Source: Paenalcaligenes niemegkensis (GTDB taxonomy: Bacteria; Pseudomonadota; Gammaproteobacteria; Burkholderiales; Burkholderiaceae_B). From it: a stretch of DNA of 64,000 nt. Below the pieces are notes generated by a model. That model was given only the letters and a program-made list of their open reading frames with translations. It searched no databases and was not told where the DNA came from. How positions within the stretch are numbered: position 1 is the first letter of the stretch; each line of letters begins with the position of its first letter. The stretch lies in contig NZ_JAKGCT010000004.1 of assembly GCF_022230885.1 (NCBI RefSeq), positions 1 through 64,000 of the forward strand. The letters run 5' to 3'. A program made the translations under genes and the position numbers. Positions 16,135 to 26,452 of the stretch are shown one piece after another.

Positions 16135-18333
16135 ATGAGCACTTCATCTACCCATACTCATCACGGCCATTCGGCTGCGTGCTGCGCTGGCACGCCCGCA
16201 CCAAAGGCAAGTCAGTCGGGCTTTTCTTCTGCGGGGGATGGCCAGGAACAGTCGACGCTACGCATTGAACAGATGGACTGTCCGACAGAAGAGGGTCTCA
16301 TCCGAAAAGTCCTGGGAAACAGGGCCGAGGTGTATGCGCTCGAGTTCGATTTGATGCAGCGTAAGCTGAACGTCGTGCATTCGCCCGGCTTTCGCTCCCA
16401 GCTGCAGGGCCTGATTGCCCAGCTTGGCATGAGTTCTGAATTAGAATCGCCTGCGACTGAGCCGGGCGCCAAGGTCGCTTCAGGCAATGCCTGGTCGTCA
16501 TGGCTACGTATCGGGGCGGCCGTCGTTGTGGCGTTGGTGGCAGAGTCGGCGTCGTGGCTTCAGGCCCCATCCTGGTTGGTGCTGCTGCTTTCAGTAGCGG
16601 CAATTGGCCTGTGCGGCCTGGGGGTTTATAAAAAGGGCTGGATCGCCATCCGTCATCGTGACTTAAATATCAATGCCCTGATGAGCATTGCGGTAACGGG
16701 GGCGCTGGTGCTGGGCGAGTGGCCCGAAGCCGCCATGGTGATGAGTCTGTTTGGCCTGGCGGAGTTGATTGAAGCCAGATCCCTGGATCGGGCACGCTCG
16801 GCAGTCGATCGATTGTTGTCTATTACGCCTGACCTGGTGGATGTGTGGTCTGCAGAGCAGGGCTGGGTTTCTGAAAAAGCGGTAAATGTTCAGGCAGGAG
16901 CCTTGGCGAAGGTGCTGCCCGGGCAGCGTCTGGGTCTGGACGGGATTGTCGAACTTGGAAGTTCCGCGGTGAATCAGGCCCCCATTACCGGAGAAAGTGA
17001 AGCCGTCACCAAATCGGCAGGCGACGTGGTGTATGCCGGTTCCATTAATGGCATGGGCGAGTTGCAATACCGTATTACCGCCGATTATGACCATAGCTTA
17101 TTGGCGCGTATTACCCATTCGGTACAGCAGGCCCAGCAAAACAAGGCACCGATTCAACGTTTTGTTGACCGTTTTTCGCGTATTTATACCCCTGTGGTGG
17201 TGGCTGTTGCCGCTGCCATAGCTGTGACTCCACCCTTGTTGGGTATGGGCACGTTTTCCGAGTGGGTCTATAAAGCACTGGTGCTGCTTGTTATTGCCTG
17301 CCCATGCGCTTTGGTTATTTCTACGCCGGTTGCTGTGGTTAGCGCCTTAACGCTGGCCGCACGACAGGGTTTGCTGGTGAAGGGTGGTGTCTACCTGGAA
17401 CGCGCCCGTCAAATCAAATATGTGATTCTTGATAAGACCGGTACCTTGACCGAGGGGCGGCCCAGCCTGCAGGACATGTTTATTGCGGGGGAGCATGCAG
17501 AGCCGGTCAAACAGGTGGCCTATAGCCTGGCGATGCGATCCGATCATCCTGCTTCACAGGCTCTGGTACAGGCTAAGGTTCATGAAGATACCATTGAGAT
17601 TCAAGATTTCATGGCTGTTCCTGGCAAGGGAGTGCAGGGTTTGGCAGGCAATATATGCTATCGGCTGGGGAGTAAGGCGTGGGCTGCTGCGGAAGGTGCC
17701 GGCGCCCAGGCGATGTTGACGCAATGGGAGGCTGGCTGGCAGGCACGTGGGGCCAGCTTTGTCTATCTGCATGATGGAAAGACCATAGTGGCTGCCTTTG
17801 CTGTGAACGACGCGATCAAGTCCGGCGTTAAAACGGCGCTCCAGCGGCTACGATCCCAAGGGGTGAGTGTCAGCATCGCTTCTGGCGATAACGAGCATGC
17901 TGTCAGAGCAGTCGCGACGGCGGTGGGTATAGATGAGTTTCAGGCTGATCTTTTGCCTGAGGAAAAACTCACCCTGCTTACTCAGCACCAGCAAACGGGG
18001 GTGGTTGCCATGGTGGGGGATGGCATCAATGATGCACCTGCCCTGGCACAGGCTGATATTGGATTTGCCATGGGGGCTTTAGGCTCAGACGTCGCCATTG
18101 AAACCGCTGATGTGGCGATCTTGAATGATGACTTGAACAAGATTCCCGATGTGCTGCAACTGTCTAAACGCCTGCATCGTGTGCTGGTTCAGAACATCAG
18201 TACGGCCTTGGCTATTAAAGCAATATTTTTAGGTCTGGCAATGACAGGCGGAGCGTCGATGTGGATGGCGGTGTTTGCTGATGTAGGAGCGAGTCTGCTG
18301 GTGGTGCTTAATAGCTTACGCTTGTTACGCTAA
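16135..18333 (+). CDS. cadA: P1B-type heavy-metal ATPase (Cd/Zn/Pb efflux)
   Basis: 732 residues. The start at 16135 follows AAAGGA by six bases. It opens with a His/Cys-rich tail (STHTHHGHSAACCAG), then a heavy-metal domain with QMDCPTEEG. The ATPase core has TGES, the transmembrane metal site CPC (VIACPCALVIS), DKTGTLT (phosphorylated Asp near residue 435), the HP motif (SDHPAS) and GDGINDAPALAQADIGFAMG. CPC plus the CadR-like regulator indicate efflux of Cd2+, Zn2+ or Pb2+ across the inner membrane. Controlled by the divergent MerR gene. Confidence 0.92.
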   Translation: MSTSSTHTHHGHSAACCAGTPAPKASQSGFSSAGDGQEQSTLRIEQMDCPTEEGLIRKVLGNRAEVYALEFDLMQRKLNVVHSPGFRSQLQGLIAQLGMSSELESPATEPGAKVASGNAWSSWLRIGAAVVVALVAESASWLQAPSWLVLLLSVAAIGLCGLGVYKKGWIAIRHRDLNINALMSIAVTGALVLGEWPEAAMVMSLFGLAELIEARSLDRARSAVDRLLSITPDLVDVWSAEQGWVSEKAVNVQAGALAKVLPGQRLGLDGIVELGSSAVNQAPITGESEAVTKSAGDVVYAGSINGMGELQYRITADYDHSLLARITHSVQQAQQNKAPIQRFVDRFSRIYTPVVVAVAAAIAVTPPLLGMGTFSEWVYKALVLLVIACPCALVISTPVAVVSALTLAARQGLLVKGGVYLERARQIKYVILDKTGTLTEGRPSLQDMFIAGEHAEPVKQVAYSLAMRSDHPASQALVQAKVHEDTIEIQDFMAVPGKGVQGLAGNICYRLGSKAWAAAEGAGAQAMLTQWEAGWQARGASFVYLHDGKTIVAAFAVNDAIKSGVKTALQRLRSQGVSVSIASGDNEHAVRAVATAVGIDEFQADLLPEEKLTLLTQHQQTGVVAMVGDGINDAPALAQADIGFAMGALGSDVAIETADVAILNDDLNKIPDVLQLSKRLHRVLVQNISTALAIKAIFLGLAMTGGASMWMAVFADVGASLLVVLNSLRLLR

Positions 18334-18451
18334 TTGGTGGCAGGATAACTTGTGGGCTAAGGCACAAGAGGTCACAGATTCCGGCCGCTTTCCGGATTGG
18401 GTTTACATCATATTATAATGTGATGCACATCTTTCCACTGAGGTTGTCTCC

Positions 18452-20109
18452 ATGATAGCGATTGTCGAAGCTAAAAGAGCAGGTTTATTGGCACGTCAGC
18501 ACTGGCTTTCCAATATTGTAGCGGGCGTTATCGTGGGGGTTGTTGCACTGCCTTTGGCCATGGCTTTCGCCATTGCTTCTGGTGTGAAACCAGAACAAGG
18601 AATTTACACTGCCATCGTCGCTGGTTTGGCAGTGTCTTTATTTGGCGGAAGCCGTTTACAAATTGCGGGGCCAACAGGCGCCTTCATCGTTATCTTGTCC
18701 GGAGTGGTGGCGCAGCATGGCGTAGAGGGTTTGCAAATCGCCACCTTGATGGCAGGGGGATTCTGCTGCTTTTGGGCATTACCCGAATGGGGATGGTCAT
18801 TAAATTTATCCCCGTTCCTGTAATCGTAGGGTTTACGGCTGGCATCGGTATCATTATCTGGGTAGGGCAATGGAAAGACTTTCTTGGATTGTCTGCCCCT
18901 GACGGTGACTATTTTCATCAGCAGTTGTGGCAATTGCTCACGTCGCTGGCTACGCTGGATTTAACCACCACGACAGTTGCTCTGATTTCTCTGGTGCTTG
19001 TTATTGGCACTTCTAAGGTAAGAGGTTTTACACGTGTGCCAGGCCCGTTGGTGGCATTGGTCGTGTTAAGCGTGGTGCAGGCATTGTTTAACTTCGAGAC
19101 GGTTGCCACCATTGGTTCTGCGTTTGGTGAAATCCCACGGGGGTTACCTGCTTTCAGTGTGCCCGAGCTAAGCGTGGCGCGTATGCTCGATTTGGTTGGG
19201 CCAGCTTTCGCCATCGCCATGCTTGGCGCTATAGAGTCGCTTTTATCTGCCGTGGTGGCTGATGGCATGAGCGGCACCCGGCATAACTCCAATCAAGAAC
19301 TCATAGGACAAGGCCTGGCAAATATTTTAACGCCATTATTCGGTGGTATAGCCGCTACCGGTGCCATTGCCAGAACGGCCACCAATATTCGAAATGGTGG
19401 AACCAGTCCCTTGGCGGGGATTGTCCATGTCATTACCTTAATATTGGTTTTGGTGCTTTTGGCTCCGCTAGCCGTACATATTCCCCTGGCAACATTGGCG
19501 GCTATTCTATTTGTAGTGGCCTGGAATATGAGTCAGCCTAAATTGGTTTTCAGGCTTTTGCGTCAGGCGCCTCGTGCTGATGTGCTGATATTGCTTGTCA
19601 CGCTTGCGCTGACCGTGTTTGTTAACCTCGTCGTTGCGGTCAATATCGGGGTGGTACTGGCGATGTTGCACTTTTTGAAGCGCATGTCCGATAGCGTGAA
19701 AGTTGAAGCTCTGGCCAAAAGCCAGCTTCAGCGCATGGTTTCTGCTGAAACTCTAGATGCAACGCCAGACGGCGTGATCGTACTTTCGGTTGAGGGGCCG
19801 TTCTTCTATGCTGGGGTCGACACGCTTGAGCGTGCTGTCGAGGCTTTGTCGTCGCCTAAAGCTCTTGTGCTGAGCTTACGTTACGTACCATTGATAGATG
19901 GAACGGGTTTGCAAACCCTGGAGAAAATGGTGCTTTCTTTGCACGCAAAAGGCGTATATGTGGTTTTTTGTGACCTGAACCCACGTTTTAAAGCCAAGCT
20001 GGCTCGAGTAGGCTTACAACGCAGTTTGGGTTATCAGGCCTTGTTCGACGATGTGGAGACGGCATTGAATACCGTCAATAAGAAGCTAAAAGAACAGTCT
20101 ACTCGTTAG
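18452..20109 (+). CDS. SulP-family anion transporter with STAS domain (frameshifted)
   Basis: About 552 residues after adding one base to the G5 run at 18755-18759, near residue 103. It has the SulP start NIVAGVIVGVVALPLAMAFA, IAGPTGAF, and, after the break, GITRMGMVIKFIPVPVIVGF, then many TM segments and a C-terminal STAS domain (about 430-540) with SVEGPFFYAGVD. Family members carry sulfate, bicarbonate or other anions; the short gap in sequence does not reveal which. It lies 118 bases after the metal ATPase, possibly with its own promoter. Confidence 0.85.
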
Positions 20110-20111
20110 AG

Positions 20112-20294
20112 TCATACTTTGGGATTGGTTGGCGGAGTGTCGTGGTAAGACACCTCATGCCGTGCTAGGTAGTCTCTGATTAATTGCCTGACCACCTGTG
20201 AGGGGGTGAGATCTTGAGAGGCACAGAGCTCTTCAAGGGCTTTCTTTTTGGCCGGGTCAATCAAGACAGTAAGGCGGGCAGTTTTCTTTTCCAT
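20112..20294 (-). CDS. Ribbon-helix-helix (CopG-like) small protein
   Basis: 60 residues. The beta strand ARLTVLIDP, then helices with KKALEELCASQDLTPSQVVRQLIRDYL, match ribbon-helix-helix DNA-binding proteins. No toxin gene is adjacent, so it may be a stand-alone regulator. It starts five bases after the lipoate-ligase-like gene and is probably in its operon; it converges with the SulP gene at two bases. Confidence 0.7.
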   Translation of the reverse strand: MEKKTARLTVLIDPAKKKALEELCASQDLTPSQVVRQLIRDYLARHEVSYHDTPPTNPKV

Positions 20295-20299
20295 GGCAG

Positions 20300-21070
20300 C
20301 TATAAAACGGGGTGGTGACCAGCGGGAGGGAAGCTTGTTAGAAGAATATGATTTAAATCTTGTTCGAATTGATACGCATTCAGGCCTAAGTCGGATAAGG
20401 ACAGCACCTTGGCATCATCGTATCGTTTCTGGCTGCCTAGCAGCAGTTCAAGTTTATTTGCCTGCTCAGTACCCATGACGAGATCGCTTTCTATAAATAG
20501 CAGGGCATGAGCCAGGACGATATGCCAGTCAGTGGGGTCACCCGCACGACGCGCACTGTTTTGATACCACGGAGCCGATCTCGCGTTTACCCAATGTTGA
20601 GCAGTACCTGCGATTTTCGCATATGTGCCGTCAGTGCTTTTAACGGCTAAATTGTAGCGTCCATCACAGAAAGAGCCCTCAACTGCTGTGGTTTCTGCCG
20701 CAACACCTTGCCTGTGCAAACTACGTTGGATCACAGAACAAAGGTGTTCGTAGGCCAGATTCGACAGATCGAGCGGACGGCCATAGTCGGCCCAGCATAA
20801 GCTTAAGTTAAGTATGCCAGGAAGCTGGGGAACCACGCCCCCGCCGGATTGCCTTACGTAAACAGGCCAGCCTTCGGCCTTCATGGTTTGGCTAGCGTGC
20901 TGGAATGCGGTAAAACGCACGTAGCTGCGGGGCACTACCAGTGACTGGAAGGATGACCACAGCATGGCTTGAGGCTGTGCATCAAAGAGGCAAGCCTGAA
21001 TAAGGGTTTCATCTGCCAGCGGAGACGATAAGGGGGCAGGGGGCGCGACCAGGCTGTAGTGAAGACTCAT
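20300..21070 (-). CDS. Lipoate-protein-ligase-like protein (BPL/LplA fold)
   Basis: 256 residues. It contains RQSGGGVVPQLPGILNLSL, the lipoyl/biotinyl-binding loop of the BPL/LplA/LipB fold, and AKIAGTAQHW with the conserved Lys. Known members attach lipoate or octanoate to E2 and H proteins. The HxxG-type loop is altered (PQLPG), so substrate and activity are uncertain. It overlaps the TM2 gene by four bases, which indicates translational coupling. Confidence 0.75.
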   Translation of the reverse strand: MSLHYSLVAPPAPLSSPLADETLIQACLFDAQPQAMLWSSFQSLVVPRSYVRFTAFQHASQTMKAEGWPVYVRQSGGGVVPQLPGILNLSLCWADYGRPLDLSNLAYEHLCSVIQRSLHRQGVAAETTAVEGSFCDGRYNLAVKSTDGTYAKIAGTAQHWVNARSAPWYQNSARRAGDPTDWHIVLAHALLFIESDLVMGTEQANKLELLLGSQKRYDDAKVLSLSDLGLNAYQFEQDLNHILLTSFPPAGHHPVL

Positions 21071-21534
21071 CGGTAGAGAAGGTCAAACTCATCATCGTTC
21101 ATGGTGATATATCGTACGGCGTCAATCAACGCAAGCAGTATCGAGATCGGAGCAAAGACCATGAAAAGTAAAATGTAGAGCAGGCCCCAGAAGTATTGCC
21201 CGATGTAGAAACGATGTATGCCTATCCATCCCAAAAACACCGCCAGAAAAATAGTGACTTTGCGTTTGGAAGTCGAAGGTGTGGCGTTGCCCTGTTGGCG
21301 GCGGCTGATCCAGTAGCTGATGGGGATGGTAAGAAGCAGGGCAATAACAACTTTGACAGGGCTGGCTTGCACGTAGTCGGCAACACGTTGATAGACGTCG
21401 CTAAAGCTTTCTATGGCGGCACCGCTGATCCAGCTTATCCAGGCGAAGAAAGTACTGAATGCCGTTTCGCCAAAGCTGAGCGCAAGTAAAATAACAAGGA
21501 AGACAGCAATGGCCAGCACTATTTTTTGTAGCAT
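21067..21534 (-). CDS. TM2-domain membrane protein
   Basis: 155 residues. The start at 21534 (MLQKIVLAIAVFLVILLAL) gives an N-terminal membrane helix. A second hydrophobic helix follows (VKVVIALLLTIPISYWI). The C-terminal TM2 domain has KVTIFLAVFLGWIGIHRFYIG and FAPISILLALIDAVRYI. Function unknown. It overlaps the ligase-like gene and lies just downstream of glpK, so it may be read from the glpK promoter. Confidence 0.75.
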   Translation of the reverse strand: MLQKIVLAIAVFLVILLALSFGETAFSTFFAWISWISGAAIESFSDVYQRVADYVQASPVKVVIALLLTIPISYWISRRQQGNATPSTSKRKVTIFLAVFLGWIGIHRFYIGQYFWGLLYILLFMVFAPISILLALIDAVRYITMNDDEFDLLYR

Positions 21535-21551
21535 AAGATTCTCGGCGTAAG

Positions 21552-23042
21552 TTAGACGGCGCAGGTTTTGCGCACAGCGTGTTCCCAAAGACGTAGACGC
21601 CCGTTGCGCTCGTCCTCACTAATGCTGGGCACGAAGCGCCGTTGGGTTTTCCATTGAGCTTCAAGTTCGTTCTTGTTCTTGAACAGGCCGCAGCTTAAGC
21701 CTGCAAGATAAGCCGCGCCCAGGGCTGTTGTTTCGGTTATGCCAGGGCGTACCACATCGATACCGAGTAAGTCAGCTTGCAATTGCATCAGGGTGTCGTT
21801 CTCGCTGGCTCCGCCATCAACGCGCAGTTCGATGAGAGGGTGCTGGCTGGCACTGGCATCCAGCATCATGGCACGTAACAGGGCGGTGCTTTGAAAGGCG
21901 ATGCTTTCCAGGGCAGCGTAGGCAATGTGGGCCATGGTGGTGCCGCGGCTAAGGCCCGTAATGCTGCCTCGTGCCTCGGGGTCCCAGTAGGGGGCGCCCA
22001 GACCGGTAAAGGCGGGTACTAGTACTACGCCGCCTGCATCTGGAACGGTTGCTGCCAAAGCTTCGACTTCATGACTGGCTGATATGGCTTTAAGGCCATC
22101 ACGTAGCCACTGCACAACGGCCCCGCCAATGAATACGCTTCCTTCCAGAGCGAACTCGGGAGTAGCGCTGCTTTGGGCTGCGCTGGTGGTAAGCAAGCCG
22201 TTTTGTGAGAGCGTAAATTTTTCGCCCAGGTGCATAAGCATGAAACAGCCGGTGCCGTAGGTGTTTTTAACCATACCTGCGGTAAAGCAGGCCTGACCGA
22301 AAAGAGCGGCTTGTTGGTCTCCCGCCACACCATGCACAGGAATGGCTTTATCTAGATGTTCAGCTGAAGTATGAAAAAAATATGAACTTGAAGGCTGTAC
22401 GCGAGGCAGTAATGCGTGGGGAATATTCAACATGGCGAGCAGCTCGTCATCCCATTGATTGCTTCGTATATTAAATAGCATGGTGCGCGAGGCATTGCTT
22501 ACGTCTGTGCAGTGATGCTGACCGCTACTCAGGTTCCACATCAGCCAGCTATCAATGGTTCCAAATGCAAGCTCACCGCGTTCAGCCCTCTCTTGGGCCA
22601 TTGGCACATGGTCAAGAATCCATCGTATTTTGGTTGCGGCAAAGTAGGAATCGATACGCAAGCCCGTACGTTCAAAGATCAGCTCGTTATGCTGCTCGGC
22701 ACGAAGGCGGGCGCACAAGGCTTCGGTACGGCGGTCTTGCCACACAATTGCAGGGTGAATGGGCTGGCCCGTTTTACGATCCCAGATAACAGTGGTTTCC
22801 CGTTGATTGGTGATACCGATAGCTGAAATTTCGCGGGCTTGGATATTGGCGCTTTTCATTGCCTTTCTGGCAGTGTCGAGTTGGGTCCGCCAGATTTCCA
22901 GCGCATCATGCTCTACCCATCCGGATTGAGGAAAGTGCTGGGTAAATTCTTGTTGCGCCTGGGCGACGATGGCGCCCTCACGGTCGAAAACAATACTTCG
23001 TGAGCTCGATGTGCCCTGGTCTAAAGAAAGAATATAAGTCAT
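21552..23042 (-). CDS. glpK: Glycerol kinase
   Basis: 496 residues from the start [20 protein letters not shown] at 23042. It carries the FGGY-kinase signatures: an N-terminal phosphate-binding [21 protein letters not shown], and the C-terminal [15 protein letters not shown] and [15 protein letters not shown]. It phosphorylates glycerol to glycerol-3-phosphate with ATP. It is divergent from glpD, which uses the product. No glycerol facilitator gene (glpF) is present alongside. Confidence 0.95.
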   Translation of the reverse strand: MTYILSLDQGTSSSRSIVFDREGAIVAQAQQEFTQHFPQSGWVEHDALEIWRTQLDTARKAMKSANIQAREISAIGITNQRETTVIWDRKTGQPIHPAIVWQDRRTEALCARLRAEQHNELIFERTGLRIDSYFAATKIRWILDHVPMAQERAERGELAFGTIDSWLMWNLSSGQHHCTDVSNASRTMLFNIRSNQWDDELLAMLNIPHALLPRVQPSSSYFFHTSAEHLDKAIPVHGVAGDQQAALFGQACFTAGMVKNTYGTGCFMLMHLGEKFTLSQNGLLTTSAAQSSATPEFALEGSVFIGGAVVQWLRDGLKAISASHEVEALAATVPDAGGVVLVPAFTGLGAPYWDPEARGSITGLSRGTTMAHIAYAALESIAFQSTALLRAMMLDASASQHPLIELRVDGGASENDTLMQLQADLLGIDVVRPGITETTALGAAYLAGLSCGLFKNKNELEAQWKTQRRFVPSISEDERNGRLRLWEHAVRKTCAV

Positions 23043-23200
23043 GGACCTGATCGCAGTAGGGTGATCGTAAATAGAGTCGTTTGCTATTGTAGTTCTGAAG
23101 GTATACACCGTGTTGTGTCAGGGGTATTGCCTTTTAACTGTTAACTCCTCGCCAGCTGTTTTAAACTGTAGCGGCTTTCATCATTCTTATCAGCCTTTCA

Positions 23201-24790
23201 ATGAATTCCAGAACTTCTCCATTACCTACTGACCGCGCTCAAATCCTGGCCGCCTTAGCACGAACTGAGCACGCAGATGTTGTCGTAATCGGGGGCGGAG
23301 CCACAGGCCTGGGTATAGCGCTTGATGCTGCATTGCGTGGTCTGAACGTCGTGCTGCTCGAGGCGGGCGACTTTGCTGTGGGTACCTCTTCGCGTGCAAC
23401 CAAGTTAGTACACGGAGGGGTGCGTTACCTGGCACAGGGCAATGTTTCTTTAGTTCGCGAGGCCTTATACGAGCGCGCTACCTTCATGCGCATAGCCCCG
23501 CATCTGGCTCAGCCGCTAGGCTTTGTAATGCCCAGCTACAAATGTTGGGAAACCCCGTTTTACGGAGTCGGTCTTAAGGCTTACGATGCGCTTGCCGGCA
23601 CAGAGGGTCTGGGTAATACCCGTTTTCTGAATACTTACAAGACGCTGCAAGAGCTTCCTGGCGTAAAACGCCAGGGATTGAAGGGCGGCGTTATGTATTG
23701 GGACGGTCAGTTTGACGACGCCCGGATGGCTCTTGCCTTGGCTCGTAGCGCTGCTGCGGCCTCCGCCTTGATGGTTAATCACTGCAAAGTGGTTGAACTC
23801 TTGCATGCTAATGACAGCGTTTGTGGTGTGCGCTGCGTCGATAACGTGACACAGCGCGAATTTACTATTCATGCCCCATGTGTAATCAATGCGACAGGGG
23901 TGTGGGTAGACGGAATTCGTCAGCTGGACGAAAAAGTCTCTGAACGCCATAACAAGCCATTGGTATCGCCTAGCCAGGGTGTGCACCTGGTGGTTGACTG
24001 CTCGTTTATGCCCAGTCAGCATGCCTTGCTGGTGCCCAAGACCAAAGATGGGCGTGTACTTTTCGCAGTGCCTTGGTTGGGCAAGCTTATTCTGGGAACT
24101 ACCGACACACCAAGTCAGGGGTTGGAGGCTGAGCCCAGGGCCTTTCCGGAAGAAGTTGATTTCATTCTTGGCGAGGCGGCAAACTATCTGGAAAAAGCAC
24201 CTACCAGGGCAGACGTGCGTAGCGTTTGGGTAGGCTTGCGCCCCTTGGTGCGAAACACCACCGACAGCAGTAACACTAAAAGAATAAGTCGTGAGCATAC
24301 GATTGTGGCAAGTCCAAGTGGCCTGGTGACGGTAACCGGTGGCAAGTGGACTACCTATAGGTCCATGGCCGACGATGTGCTGCAGCAATGCCAGGATACG
24401 GGGGTCTTGCCTAAGCTTCCGCCGTCTGTTACAGCCTTTCATAAACTGGTGGGTACACCAAATGCGGGAAGCAAACGGAACCTGGGCGAGGCTGCAACGC
24501 TTCTGGCCTATGGTGAGGACGCAAACTGGGTAAGCGCTACCCCAGGTCACGACATAGAGATTATTCCTGGTGTGACCGAGGCGATGGTGCGTTTTGCCGC
24601 CCGCTACGAATATGCGCTGACAGTCGAAGATGTACTGGCCAGGCGCGTACGGACGCTCTTTCTGGATGCTCGCCTGGCAGCGTCTGCCGCCGCGAGGGTA
24701 GCTGAGTTACTGTTCGAGGAAACAGGTGTTGACCCGGCTGTAGAGCGCTTCCTGGAGCTGGCCGAGCAGTACGCCACTGTACCGGCCTAG
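23201..24790 (+). CDS. glpD: Aerobic glycerol-3-phosphate dehydrogenase
   Basis: 529 residues. An FAD-binding Rossmann motif VVVIGGGATGLGIALDAALR (about 27-46) is followed by the family signatures RATKLVHGGVRYLAQ and TGGKWTTYRSMADD. It oxidises glycerol-3-phosphate to dihydroxyacetone phosphate at the inner membrane and passes electrons to quinone. A 158-base gap separates it from divergent glpK. A strong terminator follows at 24816-24850. Confidence 0.95.
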   Translation: MNSRTSPLPTDRAQILAALARTEHADVVVIGGGATGLGIALDAALRGLNVVLLEAGDFAVGTSSRATKLVHGGVRYLAQGNVSLVREALYERATFMRIAPHLAQPLGFVMPSYKCWETPFYGVGLKAYDALAGTEGLGNTRFLNTYKTLQELPGVKRQGLKGGVMYWDGQFDDARMALALARSAAAASALMVNHCKVVELLHANDSVCGVRCVDNVTQREFTIHAPCVINATGVWVDGIRQLDEKVSERHNKPLVSPSQGVHLVVDCSFMPSQHALLVPKTKDGRVLFAVPWLGKLILGTTDTPSQGLEAEPRAFPEEVDFILGEAANYLEKAPTRADVRSVWVGLRPLVRNTTDSSNTKRISREHTIVASPSGLVTVTGGKWTTYRSMADDVLQQCQDTGVLPKLPPSVTAFHKLVGTPNAGSKRNLGEAATLLAYGEDANWVSATPGHDIEIIPGVTEAMVRFAARYEYALTVEDVLARRVRTLFLDARLAASAAARVAELLFEETGVDPAVERFLELAEQYATVPA

Positions 24791-24815
24791 ACTGACTGTT
24801 ATATACGCAGTAGCC

Positions 24816-24850
24816 AATGCCACTGATGCAATGTCAGTGGCATTGTTGTT
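24816..24850 (+). terminator. glpD terminator
   Basis: AATGCCACTGA and TCAGTGGCATT are perfect 11-bp complements around seven bases, followed by GTTGTTT. Confidence 0.75.
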
Positions 24851-25264
24851 TAAATGCCCTATAAAAGTGGGTTTAGATGGTGGCCGGCAGAGCTTTTGTT
24901 ACGTTCATTAATTGTTACGGATAGTCCCGTTTTAGGGGTTAACTGCAGCTGATCCGTCACATCTTGAAATTAAATTCAGACTTTATTGATCTAGATCATG
25001 TAACTGTAGGGCTGCTATATGTTTCTTTTAGTTGGTATCTGTTAACATCTAAATCGTTTCCATACGAAATATGCATACATGTGCGACATTTAATAGCATT
25101 TCTTGCTAATTTTCATAATAAATGTGTCTTTTCTATACGGCGGCTTAATGTCACATAATTCTCATAAAAGAGATATATAGTGTTTCATATGTAACGAAAA
25201 GCATTGAATGCATGCTTTGTTGAATTCATTAGTGGGTTAACCGGTTTTTTGCAAGGAGGGCATC
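24851..25264 (+). promoter_or_regulatory. AT-rich leader/promoter region of flhDC, with FNR-like box
   Basis: A 414-base gene-free stretch, clearly richer in A+T than its neighbours, as expected of a heavily regulated master-operon promoter. TTGAT-CTAG-ATCAT at 24986-24999 matches the FNR/Anr half-sites at 9 of 10 positions. A dyad-rich segment (GCATTGAATGCATGC) and a strong AAGGAGG site just before the flhD ATG follow. The transcription start was not located. Confidence 0.5.
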
Positions 25265-25600
25265 ATGCCCGTCACAGACGACACTTTGTTGAGCGATATC
25301 CAGGAAGTCAATTTATCGTATCTTATGCTGGCTCAGCGTCTATTGCGTGAGAATTTTGCAGCAGGAATGTACCGGTTGGGCTTTGACGCCGATGTGGCAG
25401 AAACTGTGCTTCGACTGTCCCCGGCACAGCTTGTCAGATTGTCGGCCTCCAACGCACTGGTGTGTGCTTTCAGGCTCAACGATTACGATTTGCTCTCCAC
25501 CCTGACGCAAGATGTGCTTGGCGGTGTATTGCAACAAGCTCATTCCACCATTCTATTATCGCAACGCGCTACGGCCACCGCCGCGGCAGAGCAGGTCTAG
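25265..25600 (+). CDS. flhD: Flagellar master regulator subunit FlhD
   Basis: 111 residues. It begins with the FlhD helix region [20 protein letters not shown] and continues with [20 protein letters not shown] and [12 protein letters not shown]. FlhD joins FlhC in a heterohexamer that activates class II flagellar promoters. AAGGAGG lies eight bases before the ATG. flhC follows after 27 bases. Confidence 0.95.
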   Translation: MPVTDDTLLSDIQEVNLSYLMLAQRLLRENFAAGMYRLGFDADVAETVLRLSPAQLVRLSASNALVCAFRLNDYDLLSTLTQDVLGGVLQQAHSTILLSQRATATAAAEQV

Positions 25601-25627
25601 GCCCTTTACTTTCCGCATCTATTAATT

Positions 25628-26290
25628 ATGGCCACACGAAGCGTCGCAAAAGAAGCACAAGACATAGGCTTGGCTACTGACATGATCCAGCTGGGCGCCC
25701 GCCTTCAGGTATTGCAGGCCGAAACATCGCTTAGTTACGACAGACTCGCGCGTCTGTATCGTGAGGTACGCGGATGCTCGCCACCTAAGGGTATGCTGCC
25801 ATTCTCTGTTGACTGGTTCATGACTTGGCTGCCTAATATTCATTCCAGCCTGTTTTATAGCGTTTACCGCTATATGGATGAACTTACGCCGGCACGCAAG
25901 GCGCGGGCTTTGGTCGAAGGCTATCGCTTATATCTCGAGCAGGCATGCGCCGGTCGTTATGAAGGGGCTGCAGAAGAGCCCGTCTTAAGTTTTACCCGGG
26001 CCTGGATGCTTATACGATTTTTCGAAAGCGGGATGGTGCAGTTGTCCAGTTGCACCCAATGTGCAGGTCAGTTCGTCGCCCACGCTCATGATCCTAACTC
26101 AGACTTTGTCTGCGCCATATGCCGTCCTCCTCCCCGTGCCGGAAAAACCCGGGCAAGCAAAAAGGTGCGGGTTGCCAATAAAAAAGAGCTGTCCGGGTCA
26201 TCGGCAACAGCGCGCAAGGCCAAGGCGCCCTCAGCGGTTGCCAAGAAATCCTCATCAAGTGCGGGTAACGTTCACGCCGCATCTTCATAA
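25628..26290 (+). CDS. flhC: Flagellar master regulator subunit FlhC
   Basis: 220 residues. DNA-contacting N-terminal region with DMIQLGARLQVLQAETSLSY and RLYREVRG. The zinc-binding Cys quartet is C-T-Q-C and C-A-I-C (about residues 145-165). Residues after about 170 form a basic Lys/Ser/Ala-rich tail, longer than in E. coli FlhC. Partner of FlhD, activates class II flagellar genes. Confidence 0.95.
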   Translation: MATRSVAKEAQDIGLATDMIQLGARLQVLQAETSLSYDRLARLYREVRGCSPPKGMLPFSVDWFMTWLPNIHSSLFYSVYRYMDELTPARKARALVEGYRLYLEQACAGRYEGAAEEPVLSFTRAWMLIRFFESGMVQLSSCTQCAGQFVAHAHDPNSDFVCAICRPPPRAGKTRASKKVRVANKKELSGSSATARKAKAPSAVAKKSSSSAGNVHAASS

Positions 26291-26386
26291 CAACGAAAAA
26301 CCGCGGCTTATACAGAAGGGACGTTAACTTGGTATTGTCGATGTTTTTGCGGTCTAAGCGTAGAAATATCCACAAAAAACCCTTCT

Positions 26387-26413
26387 TAAAGGCGCTTTTG
26401 ATTTCGTCTATAC
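26387..26413 (+). promoter_or_regulatory. Weak sigma-28-like promoter before motA
   Basis: TAAA (26387-26390), exactly 15 bases, then GTCTATAC (26406-26413). The -35 box and spacing fit, but the -10 matches the local GCCGTTAC form at only 5 of 8 positions. Confidence 0.3.
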
Positions 26414-26452
26414 CAGCGATCATAAGGTCGTGTATTAGATAAAGGCGTGTTC

